From Catellatospora paridis (GTDB lineage: Bacteria > Actinomycetota > Actinomycetes > Mycobacteriales > Micromonosporaceae): a stretch of 64,000 nucleotides of DNA. Numbering within the stretch: position 1 is the stretch's first letter; each line of letters begins with the position of its first letter. The stretch covers positions 62,001 to 126,000 of the forward strand of contig NZ_WBZD01000020.1 in NCBI RefSeq assembly GCF_009720365.1. The letters are read 5' to 3'. A program made the position numbers and the translations under genes. Below the pieces are notes generated by a model that made no database searches, had not been told where the DNA came from, and worked only from the letters and a program-made list of their open reading frames with translations. Of the stretch, positions 1 through 8,062 are shown piece by piece.

Positions 1-16
1 GGCGCAGTCATGTGAC

Positions 17-667
17 TCACGGGGCGACCGTAACGGGGCGGGCGGGTTCGCGCGAGACGGTGGTGGCGCGGCTGAGCGCCCACAGGAGTCCGGCCTGCAC
101 GAGCGCCGCGGCGTGGCCGATCTCGTGGGCCAGCGCGGTCACGCCCTCGGCGACGTCGAAGGCACTGGTCATGATCAGGCAGGCGGCGAGCACGAAGGCC
201 ACCGGCACGAACGCGCGGGCGCGTTCCGGTCGCCACGCGGCCAGCGCGAAACCGACCGCGAGCGCGATGTCGAACGAGGCCGCCTCCCGGCCGGTGTGCA
301 GCCCGCCGCCGCCCGCGAACAGCGCCGGCAGCGCCAGCAGCATCTGGATCACGGCGGTCGTGCCGAGCGCGACGCGCAGGATCTGCCGCCGCCCCTCGGC
401 CTGCCGCCGGGCGGCCCGGGCCGCGCCGTCCCGCTCGGCCGCGACCGCGGCGAGGATCGGGGCGGTCAGGTCGGGCACCGCGACCGCCTGCACCCGCACC
501 GCGCGGGTGAGCTGCTCGGCAGCCCGTGACCAGGTGCGGCAGTCGGCGCACCCGGCCAGGTGCCCGTCGAGCGCGTCCGGCGCGAGCCCGGCCTGCGCAG
601 CCCAGGCCTCGGCCTCGCCGTCCAGCCGCGCGGACAGCCCGACCCGCACCTCGTCGCAGTTCGTCAT
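17..667 (-). CDS. Putative anti-sigma factor, zinc-finger (zf-HC2/ZAS-like) membrane protein
   Basis: 216 aa. The N-terminal part has an H36-x3-C40-x2-C43 arrangement plus Cys4, as in zinc-binding anti-sigma (ZAS) domains. The C-terminal half has about four hydrophobic segments (roughly residues 95-205), so it is probably an integral membrane protein. It is divergent from an ECF sigma gene starting near 708, with only a short gap, which suggests it controls that sigma factor. Known ZAS proteins hold their sigma factor and release it on a redox or envelope signal; partner and signal here are inferred. The downstream sigma-strand genes encode thiol-redox proteins, which would fit a redox role. 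Confidence 0.7.
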   Translation of the reverse strand: MTNCDEVRVGLSARLDGEAEAWAAQAGLAPDALDGHLAGCADCRTWSRAAEQLTRAVRVQAVAVPDLTAPILAAVAAERDGAARAARRQAEGRRQILRVALGTTAVIQMLLALPALFAGGGGLHTGREAASFDIALAVGFALAAWRPERARAFVPVAFVLAACLIMTSAFDVAEGVTALAHEIGHAAALVQAGLLWALSRATTVSREPARPVTVAP

Positions 668-707
668 GGGCGGGTAGTCGCCGCGTGCCGCGGTTCAGTT
701 CCCGCCG

Positions 708-1562
708 GTGTCCCAGGACACGCGTGTCGTCACCGCCCGGAGTGAGCCCGACCGGCGGTTAGGCTTGCTCCCCGTGCCCCCCGTGCCACGAGACGACACG
801 CTCCCGGACGACGGTGTCCCCGTCGCCCGCGATGGCGGGCGCGCGCAGCCGACCCCGCCGACGCTGGCCCAGCAGCCGTCGGGCAGTGGACCTGCGGCAT
901 CGCGCTCCGTCGAGATGGTCGCGGGCTTGCCGGCCCCGCGGCGCGGCCACGGCCTGCCGGCCGAGCTGCCGGCCAGCGCCGTCGACCCGGCCAGCGCCCT
1001 CGACCGAGCCAGCGCCGTCGACCCGGGCAGCGCCGTCGACCCGGGCACCGAATGGGCACTCGCCGCCCGCACCGGTGATCCCGTCGCGCAGGCCGCGTTC
1101 GTCCGGTCCACCCAGGCCGAGGTGTGGCGGTTCGTCGCCGCGCTGGTCGACCCCGGCAGCGCGGACGACCTCACCCAGGAGACCTACCTGCGGGCGTTCC
1201 GGGCACTGCCCGCGTTCGAGGGCCGCTCGACGGTGCGCACCTGGCTGCTCGGCATCGCCCGGCGCACCTGCGCCGACCATCTGCGTACGGTGGTAAGGCA
1301 GCGCCGGCTGGGCGTGCGCCTGGCCGCACAGGCGCTGACGAGCGGGCCGCACCCGGATCCGGCGGGCCAGGTCGGGGCGGCGCAGTTGCTCGACCGGCTG
1401 TCGCCGGAGCGCCGGGAGGCGTTCGTGCTGACCCAGCTGCTGGGGTTGTCGTACGAGCAGGCGGCGGCGGTGCAGGAGGTGCCGGTCGGCACGATCCGGT
1501 CCCGGGTCGCGCGCGCCCGCGCCGAACTGGTGGACGACGTCGTTAGCGCCTTAGCCGCCTGA
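708..1562 (+). CDS. ECF-type RNA polymerase sigma factor with repeat-bearing N-terminal extension
   Basis: 284 aa if the first start is used. The region 2 helix (DDLTQETYLRAF, about residue 150) and region 4 (from LSPERREAF through a TIRSRVARAR recognition helix) are clear, and no other sigma region is present, so this is an ECF sigma. About 110 residues precede region 2, which is long for the family. Much of this extension is Pro/Ala-rich and includes four 6-residue repeats of the type ASAVDP, so the true start may lie further in, for example GTG codons near 774 or later. A MauE-like gene follows 33 bp downstream, suggesting one operon. The likely anti-sigma gene is divergent. Confidence 0.85.
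   Translation: MSQDTRVVTARSEPDRRLGLLPVPPVPRDDTLPDDGVPVARDGGRAQPTPPTLAQQPSGSGPAASRSVEMVAGLPAPRRGHGLPAELPASAVDPASALDRASAVDPGSAVDPGTEWALAARTGDPVAQAAFVRSTQAEVWRFVAALVDPGSADDLTQETYLRAFRALPAFEGRSTVRTWLLGIARRTCADHLRTVVRQRRLGVRLAAQALTSGPHPDPAGQVGAAQLLDRLSPERREAFVLTQLLGLSYEQAAAVQEVPVGTIRSRVARARAELVDDVVSALAA
972..1043 (+). repeat. Four tandem 18-bp units in the sigma-factor gene
   Basis: The unit is close to GCCAGCGCCGTCGACCCG and is repeated four times with a few substitutions. It stays in frame and gives the hexapeptides ASAVDP, ASALDR, ASAVDP, GSAVDP just before the conserved sigma domain. It may be a linker or may lie upstream of the true start codon. Confidence 0.85.
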
Positions 1563-1595
1563 GGCGGCCGCACGCGGGGGCCAAGGAGGAACACG

Positions 1596-2165
1596 ATGGA
1601 CGAGCGCACCGGCTGGCACAGGGCCCAGCCGTGGGTCAGCCTGCTGGTCAGGCTCGGCCTGGCCGGGATCTTCCTGGTCGCGGGCGGGCTCAAGGTCACC
1701 GACCTGGCCGCCAACGGCCGCGCCGTGAACGCGTACCAGATCATGTCGTATGACGCCGCGATGGTCGTCGGCGCGATCCAGCCCTTCGTGGAGATCGTCG
1801 TCGGCCTGCTGCTCCTGGTGGGCCTCGCCACCCGGCTGGCCGCGTGGCTCTCGGCGGGCATGATGGTCGCCTTCATCGCGGGCATCAGCTCGGCCTGGGC
1901 CCGTGGCCTGAACATCGACTGCGGGTGCTTCAGCAAGGGCGGCCAGCTGCCGCCCGGGGTGACGCCCAACTATCTTCCGGAGATCTTCCGGGATGTGGCC
2001 TTCCTCGCGATGGCCATCTTTTTGATCATCTACCCGGTCAGCCGTTTCTCCCTCGACGCACGACTGGATCGACCGTTCTCCGCCGGGCTGCCGGCGGATG
2101 ACGACGTGCTGGAGGAAGACAGTGAATCGAGCGAGCACACCGCCCCCCGCCGCGAGCGGGCCTGA
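1596..2165 (+). CDS. MauE/DoxX-family membrane protein
   Basis: 189 aa with four predicted membrane helices (about residues 12-30, 50-75, 82-100, 125-150). The motif NIDCGCF after the third helix is typical of MauE-type proteins, which are related to DsbD/DoxX and are thought to pass reducing power across the membrane or help disulfide formation. A strong AAGGAGG ribosome site lies 8-10 bases before the ATG. The next full gene is a membrane-anchored DsbA-like thioredoxin, so the pair probably forms an extracytoplasmic disulfide system. The charged C-terminal tail is cytoplasmic. Confidence 0.8.
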   Translation: MDERTGWHRAQPWVSLLVRLGLAGIFLVAGGLKVTDLAANGRAVNAYQIMSYDAAMVVGAIQPFVEIVVGLLLLVGLATRLAAWLSAGMMVAFIAGISSAWARGLNIDCGCFSKGGQLPPGVTPNYLPEIFRDVAFLAMAIFLIIYPVSRFSLDARLDRPFSAGLPADDDVLEEDSESSEHTAPRRERA

Positions 2166-2190
2166 GCAGGGCGCTGCGGCGGTGCGGGCC

Positions 2191-2268
2191 ATGAGCGAGC
2201 GTAGCGAGCGAATCAGCAAGCTCAGTGCAGCGCCTGCACGCGACGAGCGCAGCGAGGAGCGGGCATGA
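2191..2268 (+). CDS. Short leader ORF (MSERSERI type) coupled to dsbA-like gene
   Basis: 25 codons starting [10 protein letters not shown] and ending ERSEERA. Its TGA stop overlaps the ATG of the DsbA-like gene as ATGA. The DNA is built from two copies of a dispersed repeat (GAGCGAGCGTAGCGAGCG and GACGAGCGCAGCGAGGAGC); the second copy also supplies the GAGGAG ribosome site of the next gene. The same design occurs at three other junctions in this window (16224, 24697, 25565). Translation is inferred from the repeated arrangement; a functional peptide product is doubtful. Confidence 0.5.
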   Translation: MSERSERISKLSAAPARDERSEERA

Positions 2269-2999
2269 GCAGCCGTAAGGATCAGAACGCGGCTGCCCGG
2301 ATGGTCCGGGACCAGATCGCCAAGGAGCAGCGCCGCAAGCGCACCATGTGGATCTCCATCGCGGCGGTGGCCGCGCTGGTCATCGCCGGCCTGATCGGCT
2401 GGGGCATCTACGCGGGCTCCAAGACGACGGACTTCACCGCCCCGAAGGGGGCCAACGCCGCCGGCAACGGCATCGCCACCGGCAGCGGGCCGGTCGTCGT
2501 CGACGAGTACGTCGACTTCCTCTGCCCGCACTGCAAGAGCTTCCACGACGAGGCCGGACCCTCGGTCGCGCAGCTCGCCGCCGACGGCAAGATCACCCTG
2601 GTGACGCACCCGGTGGCGTACCTCGACGGCGCGTCCACCAACCGGTACTCCACCCGCTCGTCGGCCGCCTCCGGCTGCGCCGCCGAGTTCGGCAAGTTCA
2701 CCGAGTTCTCGAACGTGCTGTTCGACAACCAGCCCGCCGAGGGCGGGGCCGGACCCACCGACGACGATCTGATCGTGCTCGGCCGGCAGGCCGGGCTCGG
2801 CGACGACTTCGCGCAGTGCGTACGCGACAAGCGTTTCCTCACCTGGACCAACCACGTCAGCGAGGAGGCCGGCCGCGCCGGCGTCACCGGCACCCCGACC
2901 GTCCTGGTCAACGGCAAGCCCACCCAGGCCAACGCGGCGCAGATCGCCGCCGCGGTCGCCGCCGCCACCGGCGCCAACCCGTCCGCGAGCACCAGCTGA
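2265..2999 (+). CDS. DsbA-family thiol-disulfide oxidoreductase, membrane-anchored
   Basis: 244 aa. An N-terminal basic stretch is followed by one membrane helix (about 27-48), and the rest lies outside the cell. The thioredoxin-fold domain carries the active site CPHC (about residue 87) in the context VDFLCPHCKSF, and the cis-proline loop GVTGTPTVLVNG is present near residue 210. It belongs to the thioredoxin_4/DsbA-like group that oxidises or isomerises exported proteins. The MauE-like protein encoded just upstream is the likely membrane redox partner. The GAGGAG ribosome site sits in the repeat-derived leader ORF that overlaps the start codon. Confidence 0.88.
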   Translation: MSSRKDQNAAARMVRDQIAKEQRRKRTMWISIAAVAALVIAGLIGWGIYAGSKTTDFTAPKGANAAGNGIATGSGPVVVDEYVDFLCPHCKSFHDEAGPSVAQLAADGKITLVTHPVAYLDGASTNRYSTRSSAASGCAAEFGKFTEFSNVLFDNQPAEGGAGPTDDDLIVLGRQAGLGDDFAQCVRDKRFLTWTNHVSEEAGRAGVTGTPTVLVNGKPTQANAAQIAAAVAAATGANPSASTS

Positions 3000-3019
3000 C
3001 ATGAGCTGAGCAGGAGCAG

Positions 3020-4117
3020 ATGACACCCCTCACGGCACAGCGGGTGGGCGCGGTCCTCGGGACCGCGCTCACCCTGCTGCTCACCCTCGCCACCCCCGCC
3101 GCCGCGCACGGGGCCGACGCCCCCGACGCCACGAACTACCGCACCGCCATCACCGGCACGCCTGACCTGCCCGGCCTCGAAGTGATCACGATCGAGGCGG
3201 GCGCGCGGCTGCAACTGACCAACCACAGCGGCAAGCCGGTCGAGGTGCTCGGCTACAACAACGAGCCCTACCTGGAGGTACGCCCCGACGGGGTGTACGA
3301 AAACATCCACTCCCCCGCCACGTACCTGAACATCACCATCGCGCACGTCGACCCGCCCGCGCACGCCGACCCGACGGTGCCCCCGGAGTGGCGCAAGGTC
3401 AGCGACGAGCCCGTGTACCGCTGGCACGACCAGCGCGCCATCTGGACCGACCCGGCCGAGCCGCCCGCCGTCGCCGCCGCGCCCGGCCAGCCCCACCGCA
3501 TCCGCGAGTGGACCGTGCCGATGCGCACCGAGGTGACCCCGCTGCAGGTCACCGGCACGCTCGACTGGGTCCCGCCGCCGAACCCGGTGACCTGGTGGAT
3601 CGCCGCCGTCGCCGGCGCGCTCGCCATCGCCCTGCTCGGCCTGGTACGCGGCCGCCCCCGCGCGATCACCGTCGCGCTCTCCGTCGCCGCGATCGCCGCG
3701 GGCGTCCTGGCCCTCGCCTACGCGGTCGCGCGCGAGATCGACGCGGGCAACCACAGCATCGGCCCGATCCTGCTCGAACTGCTCACTGTCCAGCTGTGGG
3801 CCGTGGTCAGCGCCCTGGCCGCGATCGCCGCGGGGGCGTACTCGCTGACCCGCCGCGCCGCGGGCGACTTCGCGCTGGCGCTCGGCGCGGCCGCGGTCGG
3901 CCTGTTCGCGGGCATGGTCAACGCGGCGGTCTTCCACCGCTCCATCGCCCCGGTCCCGTGGGGCGACACCGCGGCCCGGATCGCCGTCGCCACCGTGATC
4001 GCCCTCGGCGTCGGCGTCGCCGCCGCCGGCATGCTCCGCCTCCGCGGCACCACTTCGGGCACCCCCACCCCGACCGAGTCCCCCACGGACACGGCCACCG
4101 AACCATCCCACCCCTGA
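3020..4117 (+). CDS. Exported membrane protein with extracytoplasmic N-terminal domain, function unknown
   Basis: 365 aa. A signal peptide (about 1-30, ending AAAHG) precedes an extracytoplasmic domain of about 150 residues with no motif recognised with certainty. Five hydrophobic helices follow (about 193-211, 216-240, 250-275, 280-302, 315-338), then a Thr/Pro-rich tail. An AGGAG ribosome site is at 3010. It follows the DsbA-like gene by 20 bp and is the last gene before a strong hairpin, so it belongs to the redox operon. It may be a client or partner of the disulfide system; that is inferred from position only. Confidence 0.7.
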   Translation: MTPLTAQRVGAVLGTALTLLLTLATPAAAHGADAPDATNYRTAITGTPDLPGLEVITIEAGARLQLTNHSGKPVEVLGYNNEPYLEVRPDGVYENIHSPATYLNITIAHVDPPAHADPTVPPEWRKVSDEPVYRWHDQRAIWTDPAEPPAVAAAPGQPHRIREWTVPMRTEVTPLQVTGTLDWVPPPNPVTWWIAAVAGALAIALLGLVRGRPRAITVALSVAAIAAGVLALAYAVAREIDAGNHSIGPILLELLTVQLWAVVSALAAIAAGAYSLTRRAAGDFALALGAAAVGLFAGMVNAAVFHRSIAPVPWGDTAARIAVATVIALGVGVAAAGMLRLRGTTSGTPTPTESPTDTATEPSHP

Positions 4118-4180
4118 TAGACATTGGCCTATCTGGATGAAAAATCAGCGATCGAACTCATCCAGATAGGCCAACGTCTA
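4118..4180. terminator. Bidirectional terminator (long inverted repeat)
   Basis: Two 23-base arms (4118-4140 and 4158-4180) pair with one mismatch around a 17-base loop. It lies between two convergent genes. The hairpin is AT-richer than its surroundings and has a short T/A run on each side, so it can act as a terminator for both strands. Confidence 0.75.
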
Positions 4181-4206
4181 TTAAAACGGGTCGTGGCGAC
4201 GCCGGC

Positions 4207-4965
4207 TCAGGACACCGGGACGGCGAAGCCGTACGGGAGTTCCAGGCGGTGGCGGGCCAGCAGGTCGGCGTCGGCCAGCAGCTCCCGGGTCGGCCCGTCG
4301 GCCACGATGCGGCCGTCGTCCAGGATCACCGAGCGCGCGCACAGCTGCAGCGCGTACGGCAGGTCGTGGGTGACCATCAGCAGCGTCACGTCCAGCCCCA
4401 GCACGATCTCCGCGAGTTCCCGCCGCGCCTGCGGGTCCAGGTTGGACGACGGCTCGTCCATGACCAGCAGATCGGGCCGCATCGCCAACACCGTCGCGAC
4501 GGCGACGCGGCGGCGCTGGCCCAGCGACAGGTGATGCGGGGCGCGGTCCTTGACGTCGCTCATGCCGACCGCGGCCAGCGCCTCGTCCACCCGCGCGGCC
4601 AGCTCGGCCCCCCGCAGACCCAGGTTCGCCGGCCCGAACGCGACGTCCTCGGCGACGGTCGGCAGGAACAGCTGGTCGTCGGGGTCCTGGAAGACCAGCC
4701 CGACGCGGCGGCGGATCTCGGCGAGGCCGGGCCGGTCCTTCGGGTCGACGGTGCGGTCGCCGACCGACACCGTGCCGGACGAGCCGGTCAGGCCGGATGC
4801 GGGCAGGATGCCGTTGAGGTGCAGCACCAGCGTGGTCTTGCCGGCGCCGTTCGGGCCGAGCAGGGCGACCCGCTCGCCGGGCGCGATGCCCAGGCTCACG
4901 CCGTGCAGCGCCTGGTGGCCGTCGGGATAGGCGTAACGCACGTCGTCGAGCAGCAGTGCGGTCAT
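4207..4965 (-). CDS. cbiO: Nickel/cobalt ECF transporter ATP-binding protein (CbiO/NikO type)
   Basis: 252 aa ABC ATPase. Walker A is GPNGAGKTT (37-45), the signature is LSLGQRRR, and Walker B is LLVMDEPSSNLDP followed by the H-loop VTHDLPYA. It energises uptake of Ni2+ or Co2+ with the T component (next gene, overlapping by 4 bp) and the substrate component NikMN. The N-terminal sequence and the gene order M(N)-Q-O are those of group I energy-coupling-factor transporters. Nickel is preferred as substrate because of the Nur-type box upstream of the operon. Confidence 0.92.
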   Translation of the reverse strand: MTALLLDDVRYAYPDGHQALHGVSLGIAPGERVALLGPNGAGKTTLVLHLNGILPASGLTGSSGTVSVGDRTVDPKDRPGLAEIRRRVGLVFQDPDDQLFLPTVAEDVAFGPANLGLRGAELAARVDEALAAVGMSDVKDRAPHHLSLGQRRRVAVATVLAMRPDLLVMDEPSSNLDPQARRELAEIVLGLDVTLLMVTHDLPYALQLCARSVILDDGRIVADGPTRELLADADLLARHRLELPYGFAVPVS

Positions 4966-5732
4966 ACCAGGAACCTATCCGTCAGCAGGACCATGACGGC
5001 GAGCGCGGGCACCGCGGCCCCGACCGCCCACTGCCGGGCGGTGGCGACGCTGCCCTCGTGCAGCGCGGCGGGCAGCCGCCCGGTGTAGCCGCGCGAGCGC
5101 ATGGCCAGGAAGACCCGCTCGCCGCGCTCGAACGCGCGCAGGAACAGGGTGCCCAGCCCGGCCGCGAAGCCGCGCAGCTGCCACAGGAAGCGCGGATCGT
5201 CGAGCCGGGACAGCCGGGCGATCCGCATGCGCCGCGCCTCGTCGGCGAGCACGTCGAGGTAGCGGAGCATGAACAGGGCGATCTGGGTGATCGCCTGCGG
5301 GGTGCGCAGCCGGTCCAGGCCGACCAGCACGTCGCGGGCCGGGGTGGTGCCGGCCAGCAGCAGCGCGATGAGCACGCCGAGCGTGCCCTTGACCAGGATG
5401 TTCCAGCCCGCCCACAGCCCTTCGACGGCGACCGACAGCCCGAGCACGTCGGTGCGGGGCCCGGCGGCGAAGAACGGCAGCAGCACGGCGGTCGCCACGA
5501 ACGGCAGCTCGATCAGGCTGCGCCGGGCCAGCCACCCGGCGGGGATCCGGGCCAGCACCGCGAGCACCGCCACGATCACGGCGTACGCCCCGAAGGCGGG
5601 CAGCAGCTCGCGCGGCGTCGCCACCACCACGATCGTGAACAGCACCGAGACCGCGATCTTGACCTCGGGCGCGAGGTGGTGCACGGGCGAGTGCCCGTGC
5701 ACGTACATCGGATGGGTGTGCCCGGCGCCCAC
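4962..5732 (-). CDS. cbiQ: ECF transporter transmembrane (T) component CbiQ/NikQ
   Basis: 256 aa with about five membrane helices. The cytoplasmic stretch RMRIARLSRLDD and the later AMRSRGYTGRLP motif correspond to the two Ala-Arg-x coupling helices of T components that dock on the ATPase. It sits 2 bp after the end of the NikMN gene and overlaps the ATPase gene by 4 bp, so the three genes are one transcript. The N-terminus has a His-rich start (GHTHPMYVHGHSPVHH), which could gather metal ions; that is an inference. Confidence 0.9.
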   Translation of the reverse strand: MGAGHTHPMYVHGHSPVHHLAPEVKIAVSVLFTIVVVATPRELLPAFGAYAVIVAVLAVLARIPAGWLARRSLIELPFVATAVLLPFFAAGPRTDVLGLSVAVEGLWAGWNILVKGTLGVLIALLLAGTTPARDVLVGLDRLRTPQAITQIALFMLRYLDVLADEARRMRIARLSRLDDPRFLWQLRGFAAGLGTLFLRAFERGERVFLAMRSRGYTGRLPAALHEGSVATARQWAVGAAVPALAVMVLLTDRFLV

Positions 5733-5734
5733 GG

Positions 5735-6793
5735 CTACTTCTCCGCGGGTACGGCGACCGGGGTCGGCTCGCTCGCCGCGGACCCGGTGTCCGCGTGCCG
5801 GCGGCGGCGCACCGACCAGAAGATCGCCAGGCCGATCGCGAAGGTCAGCGCGACGCCGATGAGCCCGGCCAGGCCGGTCGCGTTGTCGATGCCCTTGATG
5901 CCGTAGTCGGCCAGGAACGAGCCGCCGAGTTCGTGGTCGGCCGCGCGCTGCGCGATACAGCTGCCGCCGGTGATCACCCCGTCGGCGTCGACCGTGCAGC
6001 CCTCCAACGTGGTCGCGTCGAGGCCGTCCGGGGAGCCCGAGGCCAGGTAACTGGCTCCGCCGGCCAGGACCGCGGCGACGGCCAGGCCGCCGAGCACGAA
6101 GACCCTGGTGGGTACGCCGCCGGTCGCGGGCCGTTCCAGGCGCGCCCCGCGCAGCGCGTACACCAGGTCGGGGCGCACCTTGGCCACGGTGGTGACCGTG
6201 ACGGCCGCGATCAGGCCCTCACCGATGCCGATCAGCGCGTGCACACCGGCCATGGTCGCCGAGATCTGCCCGTAGCCGATGGTCAGCGGCACCTCGCCGC
6301 CGAGCACGAACTGCAGCACGAAGCCCTGCGAGGCGAGCACCACGGAGACGATCGAGGCGAGGAACACGGCCAGGCCGACGCCCGCCGCCGTGCGCGGCAG
6401 CAGCTTCAGCAGGCCGACCAGCACCAGGTAGCCGACGGCGGTGCCGAGCAGCGCCATGTTGGAGATGTTGAGGCCCAGCGCGCTGATGCCGCCGTCGGCG
6501 AAGACCAGCGCCTGCACGATCAGGACGACCGAGACGCACAGCGCGCCGACCCACGGGCCGACCAGCGCGGCCGCCAGCGCGCCGCCCAGCAGGTGCCCGC
6601 TGACGCCGGGCAGCACGGGGAAGTTGAGCATCTGCACCGCGAAGATGAACGCGGCCACCAGGCCCGCCATGGGCGCCAGCCGGTCGTTGAGGTCCTGGCG
6701 CGCCCGGCCCAGGCACAGGACCAGCAGCCCGACGGCCACCACGCCGTAGGCGAGCGAGACCGGCCCGCCGATGATGCCGTTGGAGATGTGCAT
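5735..6793 (-). CDS. Nickel/cobalt ECF transporter substrate component, fused CbiM-CbiN/NikMN
   Basis: 352 aa from the ATG at 6793. In NikM/CbiM proteins the N-terminal Met amine and His2 bind the metal, and the sequence from this ATG reads MHISNG. The upstream in-frame GTG at 6805 would add four residues and destroy the site, so the ATG was chosen. The M domain covers about 1-220 with six or more helices. A helix, an outside loop with two Cys and a last helix follow; the PDGLD segment near residue 260 marks the fused N (PDGLE-type) component. It is the first gene of the operon, with a Nur-type operator at 6824-6840. Confidence 0.88.
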   Translation of the reverse strand: MHISNGIIGGPVSLAYGVVAVGLLVLCLGRARQDLNDRLAPMAGLVAAFIFAVQMLNFPVLPGVSGHLLGGALAAALVGPWVGALCVSVVLIVQALVFADGGISALGLNISNMALLGTAVGYLVLVGLLKLLPRTAAGVGLAVFLASIVSVVLASQGFVLQFVLGGEVPLTIGYGQISATMAGVHALIGIGEGLIAAVTVTTVAKVRPDLVYALRGARLERPATGGVPTRVFVLGGLAVAAVLAGGASYLASGSPDGLDATTLEGCTVDADGVITGGSCIAQRAADHELGGSFLADYGIKGIDNATGLAGLIGVALTFAIGLAIFWSVRRRRHADTGSAASEPTPVAVPAEK

Positions 6794-6823
6794 CGCGATA
6801 TTCACTCAGCCAGACTAAGGTTG

Positions 6824-6840
6824 TTGCAAAAGACTTGCAA
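6824..6840. promoter_or_regulatory. Nur-type (nickel-responsive Fur family) operator
   Basis: The sequence is TTGCAA, five bases, TTGCAA. This exactly matches the published Streptomyces Nur box pattern (tTGCaa-N5-ttGCAA). It lies 31 bp before the NikMN start, where binding would block transcription. It predicts repression of the transporter when nickel is plentiful. Confidence 0.75.
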
Positions 6841-6891
6841 TAAGCTGCGTCGGTCCCGCCCTCACCTGCGGCGTCCGACGGCACGGATAGG

Positions 6892-7377
6892 GTGTCCGGT
6901 GTGACGGAGAACGTACGACTCGCGCCCGGCGACGCCGCCCCCGACTTCAGCCTGCCGACCGCCGACGGCGGCACGCTCAGCCTGTCCGACCTGCGCGGCA
7001 AGAAGGTCGTCCTGTACGCCTACCCGGCCGCGATGACCCCCGGCTGCACCACCCAGGCCTGCGACTTCCGCGACTCGCTCGCCTCGCTCACCGCCAAGGG
7101 GTACGCCGTCGTCGGCATCTCCCCCGACGCGCCCGCGAAGCTGGCCAAGTTCGTCGAGCGCGACGCGATCACCTTCCCGCTCGTCAGCGACCAGGACAAG
7201 TCGGTCCTCGTCAGCTACGGCGCGTACGGCGAGAAGAAGAACTACGGCAAGGTCGTGCAGGGCGTCATCCGGTCCACCTTCGTCATCGACGAGAAGGGCC
7301 TGATCGAGCACGCCTTCTACAACGTCAAGGCCACCGGCCACGTCGCCAAACTCCGCCGCGACCTCAAGATCGACTGA
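6892..7377 (+). CDS. bcp: Thioredoxin-dependent peroxiredoxin, Bcp/PrxQ type
   Basis: 161 aa, normal for the family. The peroxidatic motif is MTPGCTTQACDF, where the first Cys reduces peroxides and the second, five residues on, is the PrxQ resolving Cys. The AhpC/TSA fold covers about residues 7-155. It reduces H2O2 and organic peroxides in the cytoplasm with thioredoxin. Two in-frame GTG starts (6892 and 6901) are possible. It is transcribed divergently from the nickel transporter operon, sharing a gap of about 100 bp that also holds the Nur-type box. Confidence 0.93.
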   Translation: MSGVTENVRLAPGDAAPDFSLPTADGGTLSLSDLRGKKVVLYAYPAAMTPGCTTQACDFRDSLASLTAKGYAVVGISPDAPAKLAKFVERDAITFPLVSDQDKSVLVSYGAYGEKKNYGKVVQGVIRSTFVIDEKGLIEHAFYNVKATGHVAKLRRDLKID

Positions 7378-7446
7378 AATCGCCTAGCCTGCATCACGAT
7401 CGTCGGCGAGGATGAGCGAGAATACGGCGGGCAGCTGATGCCCCCT

Positions 7447-7519
7447 GGGGCCGTAGCCCAACGGCAGAGGCACGCGGTTTAGGTCCGCGCCAGTGCGGGT
7501 TCGAATCCCGCCGGCCCTA
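7447..7519 (+). tRNA. Class I tRNA with UAG anticodon (unusual, Leu by anticodon)
   Basis: A full cloverleaf can be drawn: acceptor GGGGCCG with CGGCCCT (first pair G-U), 3-bp D stem, anticodon stem CGCGG/CCGCG, loop TTTAGGT, 5-nt variable loop, T stem GCGGG/CCCGC, discriminator A at 7519. The anticodon is TAG, which reads CUA (Leu), yet normal tRNA-Leu has a long variable arm and this one does not. The identity is therefore unclear. CCA is not encoded. Confidence 0.75.
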
Positions 7520-7530
7520 CTCACTCCCGC

Positions 7531-7884
7531 TCAGCTCGGCCCGAGCCCGCGCAGGTGCTCGGCGGCGACGCGTTTGGGCACGCACATGCGCCAGGCGTCG
7601 ACGATCAGCTCGCGCATCTCGTCGGAGTCGAGCGCGGCCATCCGCGCCTGCACCCAGTGGTAGCGCAGGTCGGACGTACGCGGCAGGAAGAACTTGTCCG
7701 GCTCGGCCGCCACCAGCGCGTCGCGGGCCTCCTTCGGATAACCGAAGCCCAGCTCCGTCTCGTCGGCGGAGAAGGCGGCGAACACGATCCGTCCCACCCG
7801 GAACTTGACCCGGTCGCGCACCAGCGCCTCGTACGCCCTCGGCAGCGACAGCGCGACCTGTCGCACCTGTTCCACCGTGACCAT
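7531..7884 (-). CDS. MmcQ/YjbR family protein
   Basis: 117 aa from the ATG at 7884, which gives the usual family N-terminus MVTVEQVRQVALSLP. An upstream extension is possible but lacks family similarity. The core pattern (KFRVGRIVFAAFS, then RYHWVQARMAAL and ELIVDAWRMCVPKR) is typical of this small DNA-binding-like fold, whose cellular role is not established. It is a single gene convergent with the tRNA, with no partner nearby. Confidence 0.8.
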   Translation of the reverse strand: MVTVEQVRQVALSLPRAYEALVRDRVKFRVGRIVFAAFSADETELGFGYPKEARDALVAAEPDKFFLPRTSDLRYHWVQARMAALDSDEMRELIVDAWRMCVPKRVAAEHLRGLGPS

Positions 7885-8062
7885 TCGCGCCCCCCGTTCG
7901 CCGGCCGTTCCCGAATCAGCCTGTGGCCGGCACCGCATCCCAGTCTGCTCTGCACCGGTGACATTCCGGGCGCGTCTCCGCAGAAGACAGCATGTCTATT
8001 GACATATTTAACGGTGTTCCGAAAGGCTCGGTGCGCGAGTCCTTCGACACCCTGGAGGGGCA

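Noticed and set aside
2408-4111. Long open frames on the opposite strand of real genes (for example 2408-4111, 8072-11209, 39124-41133)
   Set aside because: High GC keeps third-position frames open. These translations are rich in Arg, Gly and Ala, have no domains and lie antisense to clearly conserved genes.
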